Source: Silanimonas sp. (GTDB lineage: Bacteria; Pseudomonadota; Gammaproteobacteria; Xanthomonadales; Xanthomonadaceae). From it: a DNA stretch of 64,000 nt. The DNA lies in the NCBI RefSeq assembly GCF_027530345.1, contig NZ_JAPZQK010000044.1, positions 1 to 64,000 on the forward strand, read 5' to 3'. Under the pieces are notes generated by a model that made no database searches, was not told the DNA's origin, and saw only the letters and a list, made by a program, of their open reading frames with translations. Positions 49,747 through 57,456 of the stretch are shown here, one piece after another (the stretch's first letter is position 1; the number at the start of each line of letters is the position of its first letter). The translations under genes and the position numbers were made by a program.

Positions 49747-50632
49747 TCCCGCGCTGTACTCCACGCAGCGGCTGGTCGAAGCCGCCCGCGAGCGTGGCTG
49801 CACAGTGCGTGTGCTCGACCCGCTGCGCTGCGCGCTGCGCGTGGCGCCCGGCGCCTTCGAGGTGCGCTACAAGGGCGCCGTGCTGCCGAAGTTCGACGCG
49901 GTCATCCCGCGCATCGGCCACTCGGTGACGTTCCATGGCACGGCGGTACTGCGCCAGTTCGAACTGATGGGCGTGGCCACGCCGAGCAGCGCCGACGCCA
50001 TCCTTCGTGCGCGCGACAAGCTGCGCTGCCACCAGACCCTTGCCGCCGTGGGCATCGACCTGCCGGTGACCGCCTTCGGCGACAGCCCCGACGACACGTC
50101 GGCGCTGCTCGACATGGTCGGCCCGGCGCCGCATGTGGTGAAGCTCAACGAAGGCACGCAGGGCAGCGGCGTGGTGCTGGCGCAGAACGAGTCGGCGTCG
50201 CGCAGTGTCATCGAAGCCTTCCGCGGCCTCTACGCGAGCTTCCTCGTGCAGGAGTTCATCGGCGAGGCGAAAGGCGCCGACCTGCGCTGCTTCGTGGTGG
50301 GCGACCGGGTGGTGGCCGCCATGCAGCGCCACGCCGCCCCGGGGGACTTCCGGGCCAACCTGCACCGCGGCGGCAAGGCGGCCCTGGTGCGCCTCACCGA
50401 GGCGGAGGAAACCGTCGCCGTGAAGGCCGCCCAGCACCTTGGACTGGGTGTGGCTGGCGTCGATCTGCTGCGATCACGCCGCGGTCCGCTGCTATTGGAG
50501 GTGAACTCGTCTCCGGGGCTGGAGGGGATCGAGGCGGCCTCCGGCGTCGATATCGGGGGTGCCATCCTCGACCACGTGCTGTCGCTGGTGCCGATGAGAA
50601 CGAACCGGCGGCGAGCAGTTCGAAAAACTTAA
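49715..50632 (+). CDS. rimK: Ribosomal protein S6 glutamate ligase RimK (ATP-grasp)
   Basis: Adds glutamate residues to the C-terminus of ribosomal protein S6. 305 residues, close to E. coli RimK (300). The start [70 protein letters not shown] and the metal-binding [12 protein letters not shown] near the C-terminus are RimK/ATP-grasp features. ATG 49715 is inside the preceding gene; homology begins there. A terminator lies about 125 bp downstream, after a promoter-like element. Confidence 0.93.
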   Translation: MPTKIALLSRNPALYSTQRLVEAARERGCTVRVLDPLRCALRVAPGAFEVRYKGAVLPKFDAVIPRIGHSVTFHGTAVLRQFELMGVATPSSADAILRARDKLRCHQTLAAVGIDLPVTAFGDSPDDTSALLDMVGPAPHVVKLNEGTQGSGVVLAQNESASRSVIEAFRGLYASFLVQEFIGEAKGADLRCFVVGDRVVAAMQRHAAPGDFRANLHRGGKAALVRLTEAEETVAVKAAQHLGLGVAGVDLLRSRRGPLLLEVNSSPGLEGIEAASGVDIGGAILDHVLSLVPMRTNRRRAVRKT

Positions 50633-50667
50633 CCCTTCGTGGCCAGCGGATTAACGGACACTTAACC
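50629..50667. promoter_or_regulatory. TTAAC repeats in 11-bp register (PhoP/PhoB-like box)
   Basis: TTAAC occurs at 50629, 50651 and 50662, spaced 22 and 11 bp. The last two form TTAACG-N5-TTAACC, a direct repeat with the 11-bp period bound by OmpR/PhoP-family dimers. On the minus strand it reads GGTTAA-N5-CGTTAA, close to the PhoP box GGTTTA-N5-GGTTTA. The first copy overlaps the rimK stop codon. Confidence 0.4.
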
Positions 50668-50677
50668 TTGCCGGGCC

Positions 50678-50803
50678 TAGGCTTATCCCCGACCGTCACT
50701 CCCGTCAGCGCCCAGGCGCTTGAGGCGGATTACGGTAATCGGGGCAGTAGCTTGTTTGGCCCGTGCCGGCACATGACCTGTGCCGGCCGGGCCTTTCTTT
50801 TTG
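50678..50803 (+). ncRNA. Candidate short RNA or attenuated leader
   Basis: A TAGGCT -10-like hexamer (50678-50683) lies 10 bp after the TTAAC repeats, the geometry of activator-overlapped -35 promoters. A strong terminator begins 75 bp later. Transcription from here would yield an RNA of about 110 nt (roughly 50691-50803). No credible small ORF with coding bias is seen in it. Alternatives are a leader of the downstream response regulator or chance. Confidence 0.3.
50758..50803 (+). terminator. Strong rho-independent terminator
   Basis: GGCCCGTGCCGGCAC, 7-nt loop, GTGCCGGCCGGGCC: a 14-bp stem with a one-base bulge, followed by TTTCTTTTT. It could end rimK or the candidate short RNA. Confidence 0.85.
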
Positions 50804-50894
50804 CCTGCAACTTGGGCCCTACTGTCGCCAAACTCAGCCGTTCTTCAGTCAACTGCTGATATTCCTCCGTAGTCATCCGTCGTAGGACATTCCC

Positions 50895-51581
50895 GTGCGC
50901 GTACTCGTCATCGAAGACAACCGCGACATCGCCTCGAACCTCGGCGACTACCTCGAGGACCGCGGCCACACCGTCGACTTCGCCGCTGATGGCGTCACCG
51001 GCCTGCACCTCGCCGTGGTCAACGACTTCGACGCGCTGGTGCTCGACCTCAACCTGCCGGGCATGGACGGCCTCGAGCTCTGCCGCCGTCTCCGCCAGGA
51101 CGCGCGCAAGCAGACGCCGGTGCTGATGCTCACCGCGCGCGACTCGCTCGACCACAAGCTCACCGGTTTCGACGCCGGCGCCGACGACTACCTCGTCAAG
51201 CCCTTCGCGCTGCAGGAAGTCGAAGCCCGACTGCAGGTGCTCGCGCGCCGCGGCAAGGCCGCGCAGCCGCGCGTGCTGCACGTGGCCGACCTCGAGTTCA
51301 ATCTCGACACGCTGGAAGTTCGCCGCCAGGGCAAGCTGCTGCAGCTCAACCCGACGGCACTGAAGATCCTGCAGGGCCTGATGGAAGCGTCCCCGGCGGT
51401 CGTGCCGCGCCAGGACCTCGAAACCCGCGTCTGGGGCGAGGAGTTGCCGGATTCCGACTCGCTGCGCGTGCACATCCACGGGTTGCGCGCGGCCATCGAC
51501 AAGCCTTTCGACAAGCCGCTGATCCAGACGCGCCACGGTATCGGCTACCGCATCGCCGACCCGGAAGCGGCGGCGGGCTGA
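50895..51581 (+). CDS. OmpR/PhoP-family response regulator
   Basis: Two-component DNA-binding response regulator of 228 residues. Receiver domain (about 1-118): acidic pocket in VIEDNRD, phosphoacceptor D51 in LVLDLNLPGMDG, the Thr in MLTARDS and Lys in DDYLVKPF. The winged-helix output domain (about 125-222) ends HGIGYRIADPE. The GTG start follows AGGA at 50884 with 7-bp spacing. A histidine kinase gene follows 10 bp later. It resembles the PhoP/QseB group; the signal is unknown. The TTAAC repeats upstream may be its own target. Confidence 0.93.
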   Translation: MRVLVIEDNRDIASNLGDYLEDRGHTVDFAADGVTGLHLAVVNDFDALVLDLNLPGMDGLELCRRLRQDARKQTPVLMLTARDSLDHKLTGFDAGADDYLVKPFALQEVEARLQVLARRGKAAQPRVLHVADLEFNLDTLEVRRQGKLLQLNPTALKILQGLMEASPAVVPRQDLETRVWGEELPDSDSLRVHIHGLRAAIDKPFDKPLIQTRHGIGYRIADPEAAAG

Positions 51582-51591
51582 GCCCTTGGCG

Positions 51592-52884
51592 ATGCGCTAC
51601 CGGCGCCGTCTGCGAAGCCGGCTGATCGTTTCCTTCGGCCTGCTCGGCTTCGCCCTGACGGCCACCTTCGCGCTCGCCACCCTGTACCTGCGCGAGCGCC
51701 TCGAGAACCAGCTGATCGGCGATTTCCTCACGCAGGAAGTCGCCGCCTTCGTGCAGTTCAAGCGCGACTACCCGCAGCCCGACGCGCAGTACCAGCTCTC
51801 GGACAACAAGATCGAGATCTACTACCGGCGCCCCGATGGCCCGAACACGCCACCCACCTGGCGCAACCTGCCGGATGGCGTGCACGACCTCGTCGAGCCG
51901 ACCGCGCGCGGCGGCACGCGCCACTACAAGCTGGCCGTTCAGCGCGACGGCGAGTTCGTTGCCTTCATGCGCTACAGCTACCAGCAGGAGGCGCTGAGCC
52001 AGCGTCAGCTGGCCTATGCGCTGGTGGGCGCGGTGCTGGTGTTCTCCTTCCTGTCGCTGGTGCTCGGCCTGTGGTCGTCGCGCCGCGTGATGAAGCCGGT
52101 CTCGGAACTGGCGCGACGCATCGGCGACCTGCGCGACAGCCGCGATCGCAAGCGCCTCGCCGAGCGCTTCGCCGATGACGAAGTCGGCCAGCTCGCTGCG
52201 GCCTTCGACGATTACGCCGACCGCCTGAGCCAATCCAACCGCCGCGATCGCGAGTTCAACGCCGATGTCAGCCACGAGCTGCGCACGCCGCTCGCGGTGA
52301 TCCGTGGCGCGGCGGAGCTGCTGCTCGCCAAGCCCGAGCTCGACGAGAAGACCCGCACGCGCTTGCAGCGCATCGATCGCGCGGCGCAGCAGTGCACCGA
52401 CCTCACCGTCGCCCTGCTCATGCTGTCGCGCAACGAGCGCGGCCGCGGCCACACCGACATGCGCAAGCTCGCGGGACAGCTCGCCGAAGCCAATCGGGCG
52501 CAGCTCACCGGCAAGCCGGTCGAGATCCGGGTGGAAGGATTGGAAGACGTTTACGTCGATGCACCGGAAGCCGTGCTGGCGGTGGCGCTGGGCAACCTCG
52601 TCGGCAATGCCTGCAAGTACACCCAGCAGGGCGAGGTGCGGATCGAGGTGTCGGCGGAGCAGGTGCGGGTGTTCGACACCGGCCCGGGACTCTCCGCGGA
52701 AGATGCCGCGCGCCTGTTCGAACGCGGCTACCGCGGCAGCAGTGCGGGGGGCACCAGTGGTGGCGGCATCGGCCTGTCCATCGTCAGCCGCCTGTGCGAC
52801 CTGTACGGCTGGGACGTGGGCGTCGCGCCGCGGCCCGAAGGCGGTGCAGTGGCGACCCTGGTCTACGGCCAGAGCGAAGGCTGA
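51592..52884 (+). CDS. Sensor histidine kinase
   Basis: Membrane sensor kinase of 430 residues paired with the preceding response regulator. TM1 (about 10-32), a periplasmic domain of about 110 residues without cysteines, TM2 (about 143-163), a HAMP domain (about 164-215), HisKA with phosphoacceptor H228 in DVSHELRTPLAVIRG, and HATPase with NLVGNACKYT, DTGPGLS and GGGIGLSIV. All catalytic boxes are intact. The ATG at 51592 is preferred to a TTG two codons earlier. The signal is not predictable from the periplasmic part. Confidence 0.93.
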   Translation: MRYRRRLRSRLIVSFGLLGFALTATFALATLYLRERLENQLIGDFLTQEVAAFVQFKRDYPQPDAQYQLSDNKIEIYYRRPDGPNTPPTWRNLPDGVHDLVEPTARGGTRHYKLAVQRDGEFVAFMRYSYQQEALSQRQLAYALVGAVLVFSFLSLVLGLWSSRRVMKPVSELARRIGDLRDSRDRKRLAERFADDEVGQLAAAFDDYADRLSQSNRRDREFNADVSHELRTPLAVIRGAAELLLAKPELDEKTRTRLQRIDRAAQQCTDLTVALLMLSRNERGRGHTDMRKLAGQLAEANRAQLTGKPVEIRVEGLEDVYVDAPEAVLAVALGNLVGNACKYTQQGEVRIEVSAEQVRVFDTGPGLSAEDAARLFERGYRGSSAGGTSGGGIGLSIVSRLCDLYGWDVGVAPRPEGGAVATLVYGQSEG

Positions 52885-52887
52885 GTC

Positions 52888-52912
52888 CAGCGCGCCCGCG
52901 AGGGGCGCGCTG
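52888..52912. terminator. Hairpin between histidine kinase gene and ilvE
   Basis: CAGCGCGCCC, 5-nt loop, GGGCGCGCTG: a perfect 10-bp stem filling the 42-bp gap between two convergent genes. U-tracts are poor on both sides, so termination is likely but not certain. Confidence 0.5.
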
Positions 52913-52926
52913 CGTTGTCACGGGGA

Positions 52927-53844
52927 TCAGACGTACTCGAGCCAGCCGCGGGTGTCCTTCGTGCGGCCATCGAACAGGCCGAAGAACAGGTCCTGGATGC
53001 GGCGCGTCACCGGGCCGGGCTTGCCGGCGCCGACCTGGCGGCCATCGACGCTGCGGATCGGCGTCACTTCGGCGGCCGTGCCGCACATGAAGAGCTCGTC
53101 GCAGAGGTAGAGGTACTCGCGCGGGATGTCGCGTTCGACCACCTTCATGCCGGCGTCCTGCGCCAGCGTGATCAGCGTGTTGCGCGTGATGCCGTTGAGC
53201 AGCGCCGCCGACACCGGCGTGGTGTGCAGCTCGCCGTTCATCACCAGGAAGAGGTTCTCGCCGGCGCCTTCGCTGAGCAGGCCGGTGCTGGCCAGGGCGA
53301 TGCCTTCGCCGAAGCCGAGGCGGCGGGCTTCGCGCGCGATCAGCTGGCCCGACAGGTAGTTGCCGCCGGCCTTGGCGCCGGCCGGGATGGTGTTCGGGGC
53401 GAAGCGCTGCCACGAGGACACGCAGGCGTCGATGCCCGCTTCGAGCACGTCGGCACCGAGATACGGGCCCATGTGCCATGCAGCGATCGCCATGTCGGTG
53501 GGCGTGTCGGCCGACAGGCCGAAGCCGCCGAGGCCGCGGTAGGCGATCGGGCGCAGATAGGCCTTCTCGAGGCCGTTCGCCTTGATGACGTCGCGGCAGG
53601 CTTGGGCCAGCGTCGGCACGTCGTAGGGCATCGGCATGTCGTAGATCTTCGCCGAGGCGTACAGGCGCTGCAGGTGCTCGGTGAGGCGGAAGATCGCCTG
53701 GCCGTTCGGCGTGGCGTAGCTGCGGATGCCTTCGAACACCGACGAGCCGTAGTGCAGGCCGTGCGCCATCACGTGGACGGTGGCTTCGGCCCAGGGCTTG
53801 ATGGCGCCGTTCTGCCAGATGAAGGGCGGGTACTGCTGGCTCAT
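52927..53844 (-). CDS. ilvE: Branched-chain amino acid aminotransferase
   Basis: PLP fold type IV aminotransferase for the last step of valine, leucine and isoleucine synthesis. 305 residues. VMAHGLHYGSSVFEGIRSY (about 27-45), AYLRPIAYRGLGGFGLS, the PLP-Lys in the middle block AKAGGNYLSGQLIAREA, EGAGENLFLVMNGEL and TPVSAALLNGITRNTLI are characteristic. ATG 53844 is used because homology starts there with GAGG upstream. It appears to be a single gene. Confidence 0.95.
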   Translation of the reverse strand: MSQQYPPFIWQNGAIKPWAEATVHVMAHGLHYGSSVFEGIRSYATPNGQAIFRLTEHLQRLYASAKIYDMPMPYDVPTLAQACRDVIKANGLEKAYLRPIAYRGLGGFGLSADTPTDMAIAAWHMGPYLGADVLEAGIDACVSSWQRFAPNTIPAGAKAGGNYLSGQLIAREARRLGFGEGIALASTGLLSEGAGENLFLVMNGELHTTPVSAALLNGITRNTLITLAQDAGMKVVERDIPREYLYLCDELFMCGTAAEVTPIRSVDGRQVGAGKPGPVTRRIQDLFFGLFDGRTKDTRGWLEYV

Positions 53845-53940
53845 CGCGGAGACCTCGGGAAACGGGAAAGTGGAGAGGGAACGAGTCGCATCGGGGCGAA
53901 TCGGACCCACATTGTAGCGGGGGTGGCTCCGAGGCCCGGC

Positions 53941-54504
53941 TCAGTCGGCGAACCACCAGCAGCCCGCGGCGCGCACCAGCCGGAATTCCGCGGTTTCGCC
54001 GGTGCCAAGGCCGTCGGGCGAATGCACGATGCGCAGCCGGTCGGGCGGTGCTTCCGCCGCTTCCGCCGCGAGTTCGGCGTCGTCGCTGCCTTGGGCGCTG
54101 TGGGCGGTGCTGGCCTCGATGAAGCGCGAGGCCGCAATGGCTTCGAGGCGCGGCATCACCACGTTCGCGGCGGCGTCGGAGCGGCCTCGCCAGTCGTAGA
54201 GCGCGGCGAGCCGGTTGCCGTCGGCCGCGGCGAGCGCCTCTTCGACGGCGATGACCAGGGCCGCCGGGGTGCGCGCGCAGTCACGTGCCACCGGCGCATC
54301 GGCGGGCAGGGTGTCGGGGTTGGGCGGAGCCGTGCGCGCCGGGCGGGCGTCGAGCGCCTCGCAGGCGCGATCGGTGTAGACGGCGTTGCCCTCGGCGTCG
54401 ACGCAGCGGTTCAACGCGCCGGGATCGGCCTGCGCCCGCGTGGGGTCGGGCCCGAGGGCGAGCAGCAGGAGGCTGGCGAGGAGCGGGGCGCGCGCGGCGG
54501 GCAT
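53941..54504 (-). CDS. Hypothetical exported protein (DUF4124-like N-terminus)
   Basis: A 187-residue protein with a signal peptide (MPAARAPLLASLLLLALG, cut near TRAQA). The mature start NRCVDAEGNAVYTDRACEAL resembles the short DUF4124 repeat of proteobacterial periplasmic proteins (often WVDADGxVxYSDxPC). The rest is Ala-rich with two more cysteines (DCARTP and AGCWWFAD), so two disulfides are possible. Function unknown. It lies 12 bp after metF on the same strand and may share its transcript. Confidence 0.7.
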   Translation of the reverse strand: MPAARAPLLASLLLLALGPDPTRAQADPGALNRCVDAEGNAVYTDRACEALDARPARTAPPNPDTLPADAPVARDCARTPAALVIAVEEALAAADGNRLAALYDWRGRSDAAANVVMPRLEAIAASRFIEASTAHSAQGSDDAELAAEAAEAPPDRLRIVHSPDGLGTGETAEFRLVRAAGCWWFAD

Positions 54505-54516
54505 GGCCCGTGAACG

Positions 54517-55338
54517 CTAGCGCAGGCGCTCCAGCACGGCCAGCGTCGGCTTTGCGAGGTTCAGCGTGTAGAAGTGCAGCTCGGGTGCGCCGCCGGCCAG
54601 CAGGCGACGGCAGAGCTCGGCCACCACGTCCGCGGCGTAGCTGCGCAGGCCTTCGACGTCGTCGCCGAAGGCGGCGAGGCGCTTGCCGAACCAGCGCGGG
54701 ATCTCTGCGCCGCAGCCTTCGGAGAAGCGCTTGAGCTGCGTGTAGTTCGAGATCGGCATGATGCCGGGCAGGATCGGCTGGGTGACCCCGGCTGAGCGCG
54801 CAGCGTCGACGAAGCGGAAATAGGCGTCGGCGTTGTAGAAGTACTGGGTGATCGCGCTGTCGGCGCCGGCGGCCATCTTGCTGGCGAAGTGCTTGAGGTC
54901 GGCGAGCGCGTCGTCGGCCTGCGGGTGCACTTCCGGGTAGGCGCCCACTTCGATGTGGAAGGCCTCGCCGAATTCGGCGCGGATCAGGCGCACGAGATCT
55001 TCGGCATAGCGCAACTCGCCGAGCGACCCCATGCCCGAGGGCAGGTCGCCGCGCAGCGCGACGAGACGCGTGCAGCCCATGGCCTGGTAGCGCCGCAGCA
55101 GCTCGATGATCTCAGCGCGCGTGCCGCCGACGCAGGACAGGTGCGGGGCGGCGTCGAGGCCGTGGTGCTCGCGCAGGTGGCGGATCGTCTCGGGCGTGTA
55201 GCTCAGCGTCGAGCCGCCCGCGCCGAAGGTCACGGACACGAAACGCGGCGAGAACGCCTTGAGCTTCTCGACCGTTCGGTCGAGCTGAAGGCGCTGTTCG
55301 TCGGTCTTGGGCGGGAAGAATTCGAAGGAAACGGCCAT
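54517..55338 (-). CDS. metF: 5,10-methylenetetrahydrofolate reductase
   Basis: FAD-dependent enzyme making 5-methyl-THF for methionine synthesis. 273 residues, the bacterial length. VSFEFFPPKTDEQ has the catalytic Glu, followed by VSVTFGAGGS, PHLSCVGGTRAEI, LVALRGDLPSG, HIEVGAYPEVHP and ITQYFYNADAYFRFVD. With ahcY and metK nearby it covers the S-adenosylmethionine cycle. An ATCGC-N6-GCGAT palindrome lies about 45 bp upstream. Confidence 0.96.
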   Translation of the reverse strand: MAVSFEFFPPKTDEQRLQLDRTVEKLKAFSPRFVSVTFGAGGSTLSYTPETIRHLREHHGLDAAPHLSCVGGTRAEIIELLRRYQAMGCTRLVALRGDLPSGMGSLGELRYAEDLVRLIRAEFGEAFHIEVGAYPEVHPQADDALADLKHFASKMAAGADSAITQYFYNADAYFRFVDAARSAGVTQPILPGIMPISNYTQLKRFSEGCGAEIPRWFGKRLAAFGDDVEGLRSYAADVVAELCRRLLAGGAPELHFYTLNLAKPTLAVLERLR

Positions 55339-55382
55339 CGGGAGGGCGGTCCTGGGCGGTGTTCGGGGTCGACACGAAGTGT

Positions 55383-55398
55383 ATCGCTTTGTCGCGAT
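55383..55398. promoter_or_regulatory. Palindrome in the metF upstream region
   Basis: ATCGC-TTTGTC-GCGAT, a perfect 5-bp inverted repeat with a 6-bp spacer. On the metF strand it lies just upstream of a TACACT -10-like hexamer. Candidate operator; the regulator is unknown. Confidence 0.3.
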
Positions 55399-55487
55399 GA
55401 AAGGATGTCTGGAAATTCCTGTGTCGGCCCGCGATGGATGCGCGTCCTCTCGGGGACGGGGGGCCGCAAAGGCCGGATAATCCGCCG

Positions 55488-56618
55488 ATGAATCCCCCCC
55501 GCATGACCACGATCACCGCACTCCGGCGGGCGGCGACGCTTGCCTCGGCGCGACAGCGCGTGGCCGACCTGCGCGAGCGCTCCCTCCTCGGGGGCGTGTT
55601 CTACGTGTTCTCGTGGACGCTGATCGTCCTGTACAGCGAAGCGCTGACCCTGCGGCTGCCCTGGGTGCTGGCGGGCGGTCTCGCCCTCGGCCTGCTGGGC
55701 GCGCTGCGCTTCCTGCCGAGTCCGACGCTCCCCGATACCGAGGCCGCCGACCGCGTGCAGCATCGCCTGTGGGCGCTCCTGCTGAGCATGGCCGGCCTCT
55801 GGGGCGCCTTGTGCTGCTGGGCGTGGATCGACCCGGCCTTCGCGGCGTCACGGATGATCACGGCGCTCGGCGTGGTGTCCCTCGCGACCGCCTATTCCCA
55901 GCTCTATGCGGTGCGTCGGGCACAGGCCTTCACCGGCGTCGCGCTGATGATGCTGCCGACGATGGCGGCGATCGCCCTTGAGGGCGGATACAACGGCCTG
56001 CTGCTGATGATGTCGGTGAACCTGCTCTTCCTGGTCGCGGTGATCATCCGTTCGAACCGCGAGTACGAGGCCAAGCTCGACCTCGAGATCGAGCTGCGCA
56101 CCGAGCGCGATCGCTACGTGCGGTTGAGCCGCGTCGATGCACTGAGCGGCCTCGCCAACCGCGGCCATTTCCAGACCGTGTTCGATGCCGCCACCGCCAG
56201 CCGCGAGGCCGGCGTAGTGCTGCTGGTGCTCGACGTCGACCGCTTCAAGCAGGTGAACGACCGTTTCGGCCACGTGGCCGGCGATCGCGTGATCATCGGC
56301 GTCGCCGAGGCGTTGCGGGGCGCCGTCGAAGCCGTCCGCGGCGTGCCGGCCCGTTTGGGCGGCGAGGAGTTCGGCGCGGTCCTGCGCGACATCGACGCCG
56401 CGCAGGCGCTCGCCGTGGCGGAAGACCTTCGCCGTCGCATCAACGCCCTGCGCTTCTCGCTGCCCGACGGCAGCGATTTCAACGTGACCGCCAGCATCGG
56501 CATCGGCGCCCTCGACCCGAAGAAGCATCGCGACGGCGATGCCCTGTACCGCGAAGTGGATTCGGCGCTTTACAAAGCGAAGGCGGCGGGGCGGAATCGC
56601 GTTGTGGCGATCAGCTGA
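55488..56618 (+). CDS. Membrane diguanylate cyclase (GGDEF)
   Basis: Synthesises c-di-GMP from GTP. 376 residues from ATG 55488 (another in-frame ATG at 55503). Five or six hydrophobic segments (about 30-185) form a membrane sensor module without a recognised name. A short coiled linker (SNREYEAKLDLEIELRTERDRY) leads to the GGDEF domain with DALSGLANRGHF, LDVDRFKQVNDRFGH and GGEEF at 291-295. The catalytic residues are intact. No inhibitory RxxD sits five residues before GGEEF, so product inhibition is probably absent. Divergent from metF. Confidence 0.9.
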   Translation: MNPPRMTTITALRRAATLASARQRVADLRERSLLGGVFYVFSWTLIVLYSEALTLRLPWVLAGGLALGLLGALRFLPSPTLPDTEAADRVQHRLWALLLSMAGLWGALCCWAWIDPAFAASRMITALGVVSLATAYSQLYAVRRAQAFTGVALMMLPTMAAIALEGGYNGLLLMMSVNLLFLVAVIIRSNREYEAKLDLEIELRTERDRYVRLSRVDALSGLANRGHFQTVFDAATASREAGVVLLVLDVDRFKQVNDRFGHVAGDRVIIGVAEALRGAVEAVRGVPARLGGEEFGAVLRDIDAAQALAVAEDLRRRINALRFSLPDGSDFNVTASIGIGALDPKKHRDGDALYREVDSALYKAKAAGRNRVVAIS

Positions 56619-56663
56619 GCAGCCGCTGGTACTGGATTGGCGAAGAAGTGCGGCCGCTCGGCA

Positions 56664-57347
56664 TCAGCTCGAAGGCTGACCAGAGGCGACGCGATCGAAA
56701 AGCCAAGTGTCGGTGCCGGGCCCCAGCGCCTTCCCAAAGCGGATCGCCGCATCGTCCTGCGCGCGAAGTCTCGTGAGTTCCTCGCCGGTGACGGGCAGGA
56801 CATGCAGGAGGGACGCCCGTTCCGCTGCAGCGAAGCTCAACCCGTCGATCGACTGGAGATGCAAGGGCGGCAGAAACAGCACACCGTTGAAGCCTGGCGG
56901 CAGCATGCCGTCGGCCAGGGCCAGTGTGTGGAACACGCCGAGGTGGGTGCCGGCCCGGAACGGAAACAACGCAAGGTCGGCCAGCAAGCGAGCTGTCTGC
57001 TCCTCAGGTCGGAGCGAGAACGTCACCAGCTCCGTCCGTATCGGGCCTTGCTCGGTGTCCTGCGGGAAGTCGGACATGCCGCTGGTGATCCAAACCCAAT
57101 ACGGCCGGGCTTCGGTCGGCGGGAAGCGATGCACGTCGATGGCTGGCATGCCGGACGTGGCTCGCAGCGAGACATCCGCTGGGCCAAGCGCAGCCTCGTA
57201 GCAGGCCAGTCTGCGCTGGTCGTAGTCGCCTCCTTCGTCGGTTTCCGGATGCCGTGGCGGCATCGTCCGGACGAACGGGGGCTGCGTCTTGTTCGGCACC
57301 AGGCCAGACTGTTGGAAGAGTTCGCGGTTCCAGTCGGACTCATTCAT
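56664..57347 (-). CDS. SUFU (suppressor of fused) domain protein
   Basis: A 227-residue cytosolic protein. The region about 80-215 matches the bacterial SUFU family pattern: YWVWITSGMSDFPQ, RTELVTFSLRPEE, LLADLALFPFRAGTHLGVFHT, LFLPPLHLQSIDGLSF, HVLPVTGEELTRLRAQ. Such proteins often act as immunity proteins in bacterial polymorphic toxin loci, but no toxin gene lies here. The N-terminal 75 residues are divergent. Base composition seems somewhat less GC-rich than the neighbours by eye. It stands alone between the GGDEF gene and ahcY. Confidence 0.7.
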   Translation of the reverse strand: MNESDWNRELFQQSGLVPNKTQPPFVRTMPPRHPETDEGGDYDQRRLACYEAALGPADVSLRATSGMPAIDVHRFPPTEARPYWVWITSGMSDFPQDTEQGPIRTELVTFSLRPEEQTARLLADLALFPFRAGTHLGVFHTLALADGMLPPGFNGVLFLPPLHLQSIDGLSFAAAERASLLHVLPVTGEELTRLRAQDDAAIRFGKALGPGTDTWLFDRVASGQPSS

Positions 57348-57392
57348 GGCGTCAGGAGGCTTCCGGAAGACGGTGGATGGGGCGGGACGTGA

Positions 57393-57450
57393 CGACGGCG
57401 CCCGAAGGCGCCGTCGCGTGCATCGAAGGCAAGCCCCGGCGAACCGGGGC
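57393..57450 (-). terminator. Tandem UUCG hairpins downstream of ahcY
   Basis: Two perfect inverted repeats, each closing on TTCG when read on the minus strand: GCCCCGG/CCGGGGC (57433-57450) then CGACGGCGCC/GGCGCCGTCG (57393-57416). They start 7 bp after the ahcY stop. U-tracts are poor; they may end transcription or protect the mRNA end. Confidence 0.5.
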
Positions 57451-57456
57451 GCGCGA

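Noticed and set aside
50668-50859. 63-codon frame in the gap before the response regulator
   Set aside because: No codon bias or motif, and it crosses the strong terminator hairpin at 50758-50793.
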